Source: Bacteroides sp. CAG:545 (lineage in GTDB: Bacteria > Bacteroidota > Bacteroidia > Bacteroidales > UBA932). From it: 14,420 nt of DNA. The notes beneath the pieces are model-generated. The model did not search any database and had not been told where the DNA came from. It worked only from the letters and a program-made list of their open reading frames with translations. The position numbers were made by a program, and so were the translations under genes. Positions 5,574 to 13,562 of the stretch are shown one piece after another. Every line of letters begins with the position of its first letter. Position 1 is the stretch's first letter. The DNA lies in the NCBI GenBank assembly GCA_000432515.1, contig HF996041.1, forward strand, positions 1-14,420. Reading direction: 5' to 3'.

Positions 5574-6485
5574 TCAGAGCCGCACTTCTATCTTCGCCAC
5601 GAAAACTGCCGGGCCCTGAAGCCACACATTATCTGCCGTAAAAGGCAATGTTTCATTTCCCTGAAAATCAGATTTCTCAAGACACGAAGCCCCATCCAAA
5701 TGCGGAACGAAATCCACCCTCAAATCCGCGATTCTGGCATGAACGCGCGCAGAAACCTCCACAGGACCAGAACTCCTATCACATCCGCCAAGAACACCGC
5801 GAATCCAGGAAGCCATCGACGAAGCCACTATACCGGTGCCACAGGCAAGTGTCTCATCCTCAACACCTTTCTCGTAAGTCCTCACATCGATATCCAGATT
5901 CCCGTCAGGCAGAAAATCATTGACACGGACAAAATTCACATTGACACCCTGAGGCGCAAACCTCGTATCATAGCGCAGACTCCTGCCTGTTGCAACTACG
6001 TCACACTCCCCGACATCCTCCACGAAATGTACGAGATGCCGCGTGCCCGTATCGAGAAAAACATCCGGAAACATGGCATCTGCCTTATTTTCATAAAGAG
6101 CAGCACCCTGGACATCCTTCATCTTCAGACGCACAATTCTCGGCTCCGAAGAAAATGCCTCCACAGTATTTTCAAGTCCTGCAACATGCTGACCGTCAGG
6201 CGCTTCAAATACGAAACTTCCATAACCCAAATCGGCAGCAAACGCCACGATACAACGCCCGCCGTTGCCGCACATCATTCCGCCCGAGCCATCAGAATTA
6301 TAATACCGCATTCGGAAATCCGCATCCGAACTCCGCTCAAGCACCATCACTCCATCCGCCCCGATACCGGTATGACGCTCGCACAGCCGCGCAATCTGCC
6401 CTGCAGAAAGGTCAATGTCAATGTCCCTTCCGTCAGCAATCAGAAAATCATTCCCCGCTCCGTGATATTTGTAGAAAATCATCAT
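5574..6485 (-). CDS. dapF: Diaminopimelate epimerase DapF
   Basis: It converts LL- to meso-diaminopimelate without a cofactor, using two cysteines as acid and base, in the cytoplasm. At 303 residues it is slightly longer than typical members (about 275). Motifs are KYHGAGNDFLIAD (6-18), IGADGVM, YYNSDGSGGMMCGNGGRC with catalytic Cys72, GVNVNFV, and YEKGVEDETLACGTG with catalytic Cys215. The start overlaps the dapD stop in an ATGA junction, giving tight coupling. The residues after ~225 (GVLGGCDRSSGPVEVSAR and onward) diverge more but remain in frame to the end. Confidence 0.95.
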   Translation of the reverse strand: MMIFYKYHGAGNDFLIADGRDIDIDLSAGQIARLCERHTGIGADGVMVLERSSDADFRMRYYNSDGSGGMMCGNGGRCIVAFAADLGYGSFVFEAPDGQHVAGLENTVEAFSSEPRIVRLKMKDVQGAALYENKADAMFPDVFLDTGTRHLVHFVEDVGECDVVATGRSLRYDTRFAPQGVNVNFVRVNDFLPDGNLDIDVRTYEKGVEDETLACGTGIVASSMASWIRGVLGGCDRSSGPVEVSARVHARIADLRVDFVPHLDGASCLEKSDFQGNETLPFTADNVWLQGPAVFVAKIEVRL

Positions 6486-7255
6486 CGCAACAAATCTTCC
6501 AGCTCCACAGAAGCATCTGTCTTGCCGTCTCTATATTTCACAATTACAGGAGTATAGAGACTTATCCCCGCTTCAGCACCAGGTCCCTTGGTAACCGGTC
6601 GGCTTCCGGCCACCACCACTGCTCCGGCTGGAACCGTAAGTCTTCCCGACTCATCAGGACGTATAAATCCGCCATTCACAGCATCATAAAGTGCTGTGGA
6701 CCTGTTGATTATAACACCAGAGCCGAGCACTGCGCCTTCTTTTATCAACACGCCCTCATACACCCCGCAATTACCGCCGATGAAGACATTGTCCTCGACG
6801 ATTACCGGCATTGCGCCGACAGGCTCCAGCACCCCTCCGATCTGGGCGGCGGCAGCGATATGCACATTTTTTCCGACCTGCGCACAGGACCCTACAAGAG
6901 CGTGGGAATCAATCATTGAACCTGCATCGACATAGGCACCGATATTCACATAAGCGGGCGGCATCATGATTACCGAAGGAGCGAGATACGCACCGCGGCG
7001 CACAGAACTGCCACCAGGCACAATACGCACCTTGTCCTCGACTGAAAATTTCCTTACCGGAATAGTATCCTTGTCAATGAAAGAGAACTCCCCTTCCGAC
7101 ATATCTGCGAGCTTGCCCAGACGGAACCCACTGAGAATCACTTCCTTAATCCAGGAATTGACTATCCATTCCCCGTCTTTTTTCTCTGCAACCCTGATTT
7201 TTCCGCTTTCCAAATCAGCGCAGACCTGCAGAAAACGCTCCATTTCATTTTCCAT
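6482..7255 (-). CDS. dapD: Tetrahydrodipicolinate N-succinyltransferase DapD
   Basis: It acylates tetrahydrodipicolinate with succinyl-CoA, opening the acylated branch of diaminopimelate synthesis. The 257 residues consist of an N-terminal helical part (to about 60) and a left-handed beta-helix of hexapeptide repeats (about 95-185: APSVIMMPPAYVNIGAYVDA, SMIDSHALVGSCAQVGKNVH, IAAAAQIGGVLEP, VFIGGNCGVYEGV). It ends with the family's VVVAGSRPV and ISLYTPVIVKYRD. The succinyl versus acetyl preference cannot be read with certainty, but the length and motifs fit DapD rather than DapH. It lies 25 bp after dapA. Confidence 0.93.
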   Translation of the reverse strand: MENEMERFLQVCADLESGKIRVAEKKDGEWIVNSWIKEVILSGFRLGKLADMSEGEFSFIDKDTIPVRKFSVEDKVRIVPGGSSVRRGAYLAPSVIMMPPAYVNIGAYVDAGSMIDSHALVGSCAQVGKNVHIAAAAQIGGVLEPVGAMPVIVEDNVFIGGNCGVYEGVLIKEGAVLGSGVIINRSTALYDAVNGGFIRPDESGRLTVPAGAVVVAGSRPVTKGPGAEAGISLYTPVIVKYRDGKTDASVELEDLLR

Positions 7256-7280
7256 ATTCTCTCTTTATAAAAGGTAACTC

Positions 7281-8162
7281 TTACAGAAGTCCCAGACCCG
7301 ACATGACTTCCTTCAACAATTTCTCCGTACTCCCGACAGCAGGCGTGAGCGGAAGACGCATCTCATCCTCACAGAGCCCCAAGAGTTTCAGGGCAGCCTT
7401 GGCCGGAATCGGATTGCTCTCCACAAACAGCGCGTTGTAAAGAGGCATCAGCTTGTCATTCAAACAGATAGCCTTCTGCAGATCACCAGCGAAAACAGCA
7501 TCCACCAACTCCTTCATCATCTTAGGAGCCACATTTGAAGCCACACTGATGACACCGTCGATTCCACTCGCCATCAGAGGCAGAGTCTGGTCATCATTGC
7601 CGCTCAGAACCGTGAAACCTTCCGGAGACTGCCTCTTGATATCCACAATCTGGGCCACATCCCCGGACGCCTCCTTGACAGCCACGACATTAGGCACATC
7701 ATGAGCCAGCCTCAACGTCGTCTCCGCCTTCATATTGGTTCCGGTACGTCCAGGGACATTGTACAGGATCACATCCCGGTCAGTTTCCTGAGCAACCGCC
7801 TTAAAATATTGATACAGACCTTCTTGCGTAGGCTTATTGTAGAACGGGACCACCACCAGGTACGTCTGCACGTCCAAAGAATCCAGCAGACGCATATTGC
7901 GGACAGTTCCTGTCAATGAATTGGAACCCACGCCGGCCACCATAGGAACCCCAGGCGCCATCTCACGTGTAATCTGCACCAGACGCACCTTCTCGTCATC
8001 ACTCAGACAAGGAGTCTCAGCAGTCGAACCGAGCGGCACTAAAAAATCCACACCAGCCTCAATCTGGCGGGCCACAGTAGCGCGATAAGCATTCTCATCG
8101 ACTTTTCCATTCTTGAACGGAGTCACCAATGCCGTTCCCAAACCCTTGAATTTCATTGACAT
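7281..8162 (-). CDS. dapA: 4-hydroxy-tetrahydrodipicolinate synthase DapA
   Basis: It condenses pyruvate with aspartate semialdehyde, the committed step. The 293 residues form a TIM barrel of normal length. Motifs are GTALVTPFKNGKVD (9-22), GSTAETPCLS (45-54, the GTTGE-type loop), VVPFYNKPTQEGLYQYF, ILYNVPGRTGTN with Tyr134, VVAVKEASGD with Schiff-base Lys163, and VLSGNDDQTLPL. The gap to dapB upstream is only 5 bp. Lysine feedback cannot be judged from sequence alone. Confidence 0.96.
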   Translation of the reverse strand: MSMKFKGLGTALVTPFKNGKVDENAYRATVARQIEAGVDFLVPLGSTAETPCLSDDEKVRLVQITREMAPGVPMVAGVGSNSLTGTVRNMRLLDSLDVQTYLVVVPFYNKPTQEGLYQYFKAVAQETDRDVILYNVPGRTGTNMKAETTLRLAHDVPNVVAVKEASGDVAQIVDIKRQSPEGFTVLSGNDDQTLPLMASGIDGVISVASNVAPKMMKELVDAVFAGDLQKAICLNDKLMPLYNALFVESNPIPAKAALKLLGLCEDEMRLPLTPAVGSTEKLLKEVMSGLGLL

Positions 8163-8167
8163 ATAAA

Positions 8168-8872
8168 TTATAAGGTCAAACTTCCACCGATAAACAGTTC
8201 ACGGAACTCATAGACATTACGCTGCCTGCCGGCATCCTTAGCCAAATCATCAGCCATACCTGCCGCCAACACGGCCCCTTCCGCAAATCCCTGACGCGAA
8301 AAAGCCTCGTGCTCGAGAGTAATCCTGTCGCAGCCACCCTCGAAGCCGACAGTATGAATGCCGGCAAGTTCGCCGACCCTTACGGACGCGACATCCGTCT
8401 TCACGCCCATATTCAGGTCAATGTCACGAGCCAATGTCTTGGCAGTTCCGCTCGGCGCATCTATCTTATGGCAATGATGTTTCTCCACTATATACGGGGC
8501 ATAGCCGCCAGACTTTGCAAGAAGCTTGGAAACCAAGTCCACAGCAGCAGAGAATACATTGACACCGACCGAGAAATTGGAAGCCCAAATGAGAGGCGTA
8601 CCGCATTTCTCGAAATAGGCAAACACCTCATCTGCAATATCATACCATCCCGTCGTACCTACCACCGCAGCCTTGAAATTCTCCGCGATGAATCTGTAAT
8701 TGGCCCTGAACGCCTCCGGCACGGTAAAGTCGATGCAGACACTTTCTGCTGCCACAGCCTTGTCAGCAGACGTTATGTCTTCCGACACGCCCGAGCACTC
8801 TATATTTCTGCTTTTCAGCACTGACTCCACCATTTTTCCCATGCGGCCGTAGCCACTGATAAAAACCTTCAT
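8168..8872 (-). CDS. dapB: 4-hydroxy-tetrahydrodipicolinate reductase DapB
   Basis: It reduces the DapA product with NAD(P)H to tetrahydrodipicolinate. The 234 residues include the Rossmann motif ISGYGRMGKM (5-14), CIDFTVPEA, VGTTGW (71-76), ASNFSVGVNVF, and the catalytic signature EKHHCHKIDAPSGTA (130-144; His132/133 and Lys136). GGCDRITLEHEAFSRQGFAE follows near residue 180. It is slightly short, as is usual in Bacteroidota. It lies 17 bp after lysC. Confidence 0.96.
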   Translation of the reverse strand: MKVFISGYGRMGKMVESVLKSRNIECSGVSEDITSADKAVAAESVCIDFTVPEAFRANYRFIAENFKAAVVGTTGWYDIADEVFAYFEKCGTPLIWASNFSVGVNVFSAAVDLVSKLLAKSGGYAPYIVEKHHCHKIDAPSGTAKTLARDIDLNMGVKTDVASVRVGELAGIHTVGFEGGCDRITLEHEAFSRQGFAEGAVLAAGMADDLAKDAGRQRNVYEFRELFIGGSLTL

Positions 8873-8889
8873 ATCTTATCCTGATTTTT

Positions 8890-10242
8890 CTATCCAAACA
8901 ATTTTGAATGCAGACGTCTTGCCGCATCTTCTGCGTATTTCCTGTCTATCACCACGCTCATGCTCAGAAGTGACGGACTCTGCACCGACATATAGACCTG
9001 GCAGCCGTCAAGCGCCTCCATAACATCTTCATACACACCCGATTGGGACACCACATTACGTCCCACGACCGAAATCTCGGCCTTGTCCCTGTAAACCATC
9101 ACACAGAAACGGTTCCGCAGTGAAGAGAGCAGTTCTTCAAATCCTGGCTGGCCTGATTCCAATGTAAGCCCCACCTTGGACTCTGAGGAAGACACCAGAA
9201 CAGTCTTTACCGGATAGTCCGCAATGCAGCTGAAAACGCCGGCCAACATTGACGAAACCCCGACGATATTCCTGGAGGTAATCTCGAGAAAGTCAATGTC
9301 TTCCTTGACCGCAATGGTCTTAGGGCCACAGGCTGTCTGCTCGTAAGTCACCACAGAACCCGGCGAATCAGGCTTCAACGAATCCAGCACATAGACCGGA
9401 ATATTCTTCTTTCTCGCCGGTTCGATAGTCAGCGGGTGCAGCACTCTCGCGCCCAAGAACGCCATTTCAGACGCTTCCTCGTAGGAAATCTTTTCCACGC
9501 GGGCGGTAACATCCACCTTTCTCGGGTCTGCTGTACGGATACCGTCCACATCGGTCCATATCTCCACACGCTCAGCATCCAGAGCCATACCGAGGATCGC
9601 TGCCGTGTAATCGGAGCCCTCGAAGCCCAGAACCGAAGGGGCGCCCTCCACAGAAGATGCTATAAAGCCCTGAGTGAGAACGACATCCACACCTTTCGCA
9701 GCTTCCGGGACAATGCGTCTGACACCTGCCTGAGTCGCTTCCAAATCCGGCACCGCAGACATATATTGACAGTCGGTAACGATCATTTTACGGGCATCCA
9801 CCCAGCCGCATCTCAGTCCGTTCACGTTCATTGCCGCAGAAACTATCTTGGAAGAGAGCAGCTCGCCTGTCGAGACGATACGGGCATAACTTCTTGGAGA
9901 AAGTTCTCCGATACAGCAGACTCCGTGCACGAAATCGCTCAGCGAATCGCAGATGGCATTCAGGTCGCCAAGACATTGACCTAAAACTTTTTCATCTGCC
10001 GACAGCAGTTCAGCCGCAAGGGCCAGATGCCTTTCGCGCAGCGGCGCCAAGAGGCTTTCCGCTTTTTCAGCACATTGAGTCTCAGCGACTTCCGCTATAT
10101 TGCAGAGCACTCTGGTAACCTGCGACAATGCTGACACGACCACGAGCGGCCTGTCCGCCATCCTTCCGCGGACTATTTCCGTAACGCGCAGAATCGCATC
10201 CCTGTCCTTCACCGACGTTCCGCCGAATTTCATTACTATCAT
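8890..10242 (-). CDS. lysC: Aspartate kinase LysC (monofunctional)
   Basis: It phosphorylates aspartate, the first step toward lysine/DAP, threonine and methionine. The 450-residue layout is a kinase domain (1 to about 290) plus two ACT domains (about 300-450), with no fused homoserine dehydrogenase. Motifs are MKFGGTSVKD (4-13), ARIVSTGELLSSKI (~122-135), EIWTDVDGIRTADPRKV, and ISYEEASEMAFLGARVLHP. The substrate loop reads LGFEGSDYTAA, where the common form is LGRGGSDYTA. The first ACT domain (EITSRNIVGVSSMLAGVFS) suggests allosteric control, plausibly by lysine given the operon. It follows the GH20 gene after 38 bp. Confidence 0.95.
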   Translation of the reverse strand: MIVMKFGGTSVKDRDAILRVTEIVRGRMADRPLVVVSALSQVTRVLCNIAEVAETQCAEKAESLLAPLRERHLALAAELLSADEKVLGQCLGDLNAICDSLSDFVHGVCCIGELSPRSYARIVSTGELLSSKIVSAAMNVNGLRCGWVDARKMIVTDCQYMSAVPDLEATQAGVRRIVPEAAKGVDVVLTQGFIASSVEGAPSVLGFEGSDYTAAILGMALDAERVEIWTDVDGIRTADPRKVDVTARVEKISYEEASEMAFLGARVLHPLTIEPARKKNIPVYVLDSLKPDSPGSVVTYEQTACGPKTIAVKEDIDFLEITSRNIVGVSSMLAGVFSCIADYPVKTVLVSSSESKVGLTLESGQPGFEELLSSLRNRFCVMVYRDKAEISVVGRNVVSQSGVYEDVMEALDGCQVYMSVQSPSLLSMSVVIDRKYAEDAARRLHSKLFG

Positions 10243-10280
10243 ACTACAATCCTCCTGAGAAGCTGTTTTGAAAATGACAT

Positions 10281-12329
10281 CTAATTTACAACAATTTCAT
10301 CAGTAAACAGCCAAGCGTGCAGCGGAAGATTTCTCCGGAACGCCTTGAAACGCACATAACGCGCTGATACATTGACAACACAGGACAATGTCTCATAACA
10401 CATATCCGACGTGTCCGCCGGCAGCTGGCTGTAGCTCACGCTCGCCAAAGTATAATTTTCACCGTCATCGGAAACATAGACTTCCACACGCTCCGGGACT
10501 GCCACATGGTTGTTTCTCTGAGCCATAAATGTAGCTCCCACATAGTGCAGAGGCTGTTTTTCTTCCAAGTCAATGATGATGTCCATATCTCTGATGAAGC
10601 CCAGCCAGCGGTCATCTCCATAAGACCATCCGCCACGCAGACCGTCATTGACGGAAACATCTCCGCTCGCCCTGTATTTCTCGGCATACGGAGTCAGAAT
10701 CTGCACAGGTTTTCCTACAGCCAGATGCTGCAGCGGCTCGCGGGACTCCATCCTCGTACCGAATTCCTTGTCTATATCGAACGGATTATAGCCCATTTTC
10801 TTCAACTCGGTGCAGAAACGCGACGCCCTCTCCTTGAAATTCTCATAGTTCTTGTCCTCTTTCCTGCTCCAGCCCGTTTCAGCAACTGCCAACGCTCTCG
10901 GATAGAGCATATACTCCAGATGCTCAGCTGTCGGAATGTATTCCGTCCACGCATTACCCTGAACACCAAGCAGATGTGGACTGTCAATATCAGCATCGTA
11001 AGAATATGCCTTGGCAAGAGAAATATAGCCGCCTATAGCCTCAGGCTGATAGATCGGCGCGTCCTGGGTGTAATCCAGGTAATACCAGGTATTAGGCGAC
11101 ATTATGACATCGTGGCCCTGCCCGATCGCGTTCTCGCCGTGCGAAGAACCACGCCAGGACATCACCACGGCATTGTCCGAAAGGCCGCCTTCCATGATTT
11201 CATCCCAGCCTACCATCTTGCGGCCGTGGGACTCCACGATCTTCTCGACCTTCCGGGTAACCCAGCTCTGCAACTGAGCCACATCTGCCAGACCGTTTTC
11301 CGCCATAATCTTCTGACAATGAGGGCATTTCTTCCAAGCAGTCCTCGAAGCCTCATCTCCACCTATATGTATATATTCGGAAGGGAACAATTCCACCAGC
11401 TCCGCCATAACATCCTCGATGAAGTCGAAAAGATACTCGCTGCCCGGGCACATGTCAGAATTCATCACCCTTTCCCCATTTTCATCCACACAGGCAAGTT
11501 CAGGATAGGCCTCCAGCACTTCCCTGCTATGTCCCGGAATCTCGAACTCCGGAACTATATCTATATGACGCTCAGCAGCATAGGCCACCAATTCACGCAC
11601 GTCATCCTTCGTATAATAGCCGCCGGAAGCCATCGGACTTCCCTCCTCGGAATAAAAGCATCCAAGTTCACGCCACTGTTTCCAAGTACCGCCGATACGC
11701 CATGCCGCCTTTTTCGTAAGCATCGGCCTGGAATCTATCTGGATTCTCCACCCTGCATCATCCATCAGATGAAGATGAAGCTTGTCCATCTTCAGCAGCG
11801 CCATCGCATCTATCTGTTTCTCAATAAATTGCCTGTCACGGAAGTTTCTCGACACATCTATCATCAGACCCCTGTACGGAAATCTCGGCCAGTCGTAAAC
11901 CGCGCAGCACTGCAGTTCGTCGCCACTCGCCGTCATCTGCCTCAACGTCTGCAACGCATAAAAAGCGCCCTTCGGCGCGAGGGCTTTTATGTCAATGCCC
12001 TTCTTCCCTATTGTCAATGAATAGGCTGCATCCCGACAGTCCTCACGGATGGAGGCATCCGCATTGACCTTCTTCACGAAATTCCTGTCGCCCAATGTGA
12101 TGACGATGTCTCCTTTTTCCGACAATGTCCATCCGAGTTCATCCTTCGCATAGTCCTTAAGAGCATCCACGCCTTCACAGTCTGATTTGCAGACTACTTT
12201 CAGTGTCGGGTTTTGCTGAAGTGTACAGGTCCCCTCCATCTCGGTCACGGATACCGGAAGCGGCACCACCGCACGAGGGGAAATGGCCGCGGCCAATGTT
12301 ACAAACAATGTGGTAATAAGCTGTATCAT
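10281..12329 (-). CDS. Secreted GH20 beta-N-acetylhexosaminidase
   Basis: This 682-residue enzyme begins with a hydrophobic N-terminus (LITTLFVTLAAAISPRA) that could be a signal peptide. A GH20b-type domain (about 20-140) and the GH20 barrel (about 150-510) follow. Landmarks are YRGLMIDVSRNF, MDKLHLHLMDDAGWRI, IVPEFEIPGHSREVL, and the catalytic pair Asp325-Glu326 in YIHIGGDEASRTAW, then VGWDEIMEGG and GVQGNAWTEY. The C-terminal ~140 residues (VSVNDGLRGGW to HAWLFTDE) look like an F5/8 type C/discoidin carbohydrate-binding module. It removes terminal GlcNAc/GalNAc, from glycans or peptidoglycan fragments. Its ATG overlaps the preceding dapE-like stop (ATGA), so it is an integral member of the dap operon. 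Confidence 0.93.
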   Translation of the reverse strand: MIQLITTLFVTLAAAISPRAVVPLPVSVTEMEGTCTLQQNPTLKVVCKSDCEGVDALKDYAKDELGWTLSEKGDIVITLGDRNFVKKVNADASIREDCRDAAYSLTIGKKGIDIKALAPKGAFYALQTLRQMTASGDELQCCAVYDWPRFPYRGLMIDVSRNFRDRQFIEKQIDAMALLKMDKLHLHLMDDAGWRIQIDSRPMLTKKAAWRIGGTWKQWRELGCFYSEEGSPMASGGYYTKDDVRELVAYAAERHIDIVPEFEIPGHSREVLEAYPELACVDENGERVMNSDMCPGSEYLFDFIEDVMAELVELFPSEYIHIGGDEASRTAWKKCPHCQKIMAENGLADVAQLQSWVTRKVEKIVESHGRKMVGWDEIMEGGLSDNAVVMSWRGSSHGENAIGQGHDVIMSPNTWYYLDYTQDAPIYQPEAIGGYISLAKAYSYDADIDSPHLLGVQGNAWTEYIPTAEHLEYMLYPRALAVAETGWSRKEDKNYENFKERASRFCTELKKMGYNPFDIDKEFGTRMESREPLQHLAVGKPVQILTPYAEKYRASGDVSVNDGLRGGWSYGDDRWLGFIRDMDIIIDLEEKQPLHYVGATFMAQRNNHVAVPERVEVYVSDDGENYTLASVSYSQLPADTSDMCYETLSCVVNVSARYVRFKAFRRNLPLHAWLFTDEIVVN

Positions 12330-13411
12330 AATTCGTTATATAAAATATTCTTCAATAGAGTCTCATACTGGGACTGAGCCTTTTCCAAGTCGCTCAGCAA
12401 TACATATTCCCTTGGGGTATGGGCCACGAAAATGGAGCCAGGACCGCAAAGCGAACGGTGGGTGAACTTGTTCATCCTCGGCGTGTCGCTTCCGAATGCC
12501 ACCGGCTTGGTCCCTATGCCGTCAAAAGTCGCGTAGCGCATCGGAGTATCACCGCCAAACGCATCTATGTCAATATCTTGAGAACGCATCTGTTCCATCA
12601 CTTCCTGCACCATGACATCTGACGCGAAGGTGGTACGGAAATACAGGCGGAAAGAAAGTTCCGGACTGAGGATATTCTGCGGATTGTCAGAAGATAGCTT
12701 GCCGATATTCCAAGTCGTCGGACCAAGCACATCGTCTTCCGGAAAATCTATGCCGCGCAACTTCTCCACAAACTCCACGAATGTGTCCACAGCGCTCTGA
12801 CCAAGTTCCGGATAGCCTGAATGACAGGCTTTTCCGCGAATCGTGACCGAATATGACTTGGTCCCTTTGGATGCGGAGACCATAAGATTGTCAGTCGGTT
12901 CCCCCACTATCAGATATTCGCTCCCTGGGCAGTCACGGTCGAACGCTTTAGCTCCGAACGAGCCTGTTTCTTCACCTGAGAGCAACAGTAACCCGAAATC
13001 AGTTTCTACAGACGTGGATTCTGATGAGAGACTGCTGCAGGCGGACCACATTGAAAAGAACTGTCCCTTGGCGTCGCAGCTGCCGCGTCCGGTTATGAGC
13101 AGGTCATCCTGAACAGCGGTTTTGCCGTCCGGAAGAGTTTCCCCTGCATTGATTTTCCTGAACTGGGGCGCGAAATACGGCGGCACGGTGTCCAGGTGCG
13201 AACAAAGCACGACCTTCGGAAGACGGGATGTCATCCCTGCATTGTCCCAGCGGAAGAGCAGGTTCAATGTCTCGTCCCCCACTTCGTAACGGGTACAGGT
13301 ACACTTCGGATCAATCTCCGGAAACCGCCGCTCCAGAAATTCGGCCAGTCGCCTTTCCTGTCCGCTCGTGGATTCTATGTCCAATATTTCCTTGAATAAG
13401 TCCAGATTCAT
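12326..13411 (-). CDS. M20-family metallo-deacylase, candidate succinyl-diaminopimelate desuccinylase DapE
   Basis: This 361-residue zinc hydrolase shows the M20 metal and catalytic residues in order: VVLCSHLDTVPP (His72, Asp74), ITGRGSCDAKGQ (Asp113), LLLLSGEETGSFG (Glu147 catalytic, Glu148), LIVGEPTD (Glu171) and FVAHTPREYVLLSDL (His331). A dimerisation/lid domain with GKACHSGYPELGQSAV lies at about 180-290. Sequence alone does not separate DapE from ArgE or carboxypeptidases. The assignment to DapE rests on the operon, which has dapD but no other deacylase. It is the first gene, behind a clear promoter and a leader hairpin. Confidence 0.8.
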   Translation of the reverse strand: MNLDLFKEILDIESTSGQERRLAEFLERRFPEIDPKCTCTRYEVGDETLNLLFRWDNAGMTSRLPKVVLCSHLDTVPPYFAPQFRKINAGETLPDGKTAVQDDLLITGRGSCDAKGQFFSMWSACSSLSSESTSVETDFGLLLLSGEETGSFGAKAFDRDCPGSEYLIVGEPTDNLMVSASKGTKSYSVTIRGKACHSGYPELGQSAVDTFVEFVEKLRGIDFPEDDVLGPTTWNIGKLSSDNPQNILSPELSFRLYFRTTFASDVMVQEVMEQMRSQDIDIDAFGGDTPMRYATFDGIGTKPVAFGSDTPRMNKFTHRSLCGPGSIFVAHTPREYVLLSDLEKAQSQYETLLKNILYNEL

Positions 13412-13426
13412 ATTCTTAAACGTATC

Positions 13427-13452
13427 GGACCCGCAAAACCGCTTGCAGGTCC
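13427..13452 (-). promoter_or_regulatory. Leader hairpin in the dap operon 5' UTR
   Basis: In the minus-strand RNA GGACCUGCAA (13452-13443) pairs with UUGCGGGUCC (13436-13427) over 10 bp around a 6-nt loop. The single non-Watson-Crick pair is a U-G wobble that exists only on this strand. It lies just after the predicted start site and about 15 nt before the first ATG. No T-run follows, so it is not an intrinsic terminator. Confidence 0.6.
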
Positions 13453-13461
13453 ATAGTTATG

Positions 13462-13492
13462 CAAAAATAGCAAATTCGCTCCAATTCCAAGT
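13462..13492 (-). promoter_or_regulatory. Promoter of the dap operon
   Basis: On the minus strand a TTG-containing -33 (ACTTG, 13492-13488) is followed after 18 nt by TATTTTTG (13469-13462), matching TAnnTTTG. Predicted initiation is near 13455, giving a leader of about 45 nt. No lysine-riboswitch-sized leader is possible. Confidence 0.6.
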
Positions 13493-13501
13493 AACAATAA
13501 A

Positions 13502-13536
13502 GGAGAGCGGCCAAAAACTGATTTCAGCAACTCTCC
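13502..13536. terminator. Weak hairpin after the PUA-like gene (possible terminator)
   Basis: GGAGAG (13502-13507) and CTCTCC (13531-13536) flank an inner CTGA-TT-TCAG palindrome (13518-13527). It sits 27 bp after the stop of the minus-strand gene at 13563 and just before the dap promoter. The pairing is interrupted and there is no clear T-run downstream, so termination is only possible. Confidence 0.3.
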
Positions 13537-13562
13537 AGTTTACATCATTTTCAGACGATCAG

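Noticed and set aside
5439..6919. Long plus-strand ORFs opposite yfiH, dapF and dapD
   Set aside because: They are antisense shadows of strongly supported enzymes, with low-complexity, Arg/His/Ser-rich translations and no recognisable domain.
10506..12020. 504-codon plus-strand ORF opposite the GH20 gene
   Set aside because: The minus strand encodes a full GH20 enzyme with all motifs. The antisense frame is open by composition and shows no domain.
12326..13411. Firm ArgE (acetylornithine deacetylase) call for the M20 protein
   Set aside because: The M20 motifs do not discriminate, and the operon contains only DAP-pathway genes. DapE is the better candidate, but it is left as provisional.
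13412..13461. Lysine riboswitch ahead of the dap operon
   Set aside because: The leader is only about 45 nt with one simple hairpin. A lysine riboswitch needs well over 150 nt and five helices.
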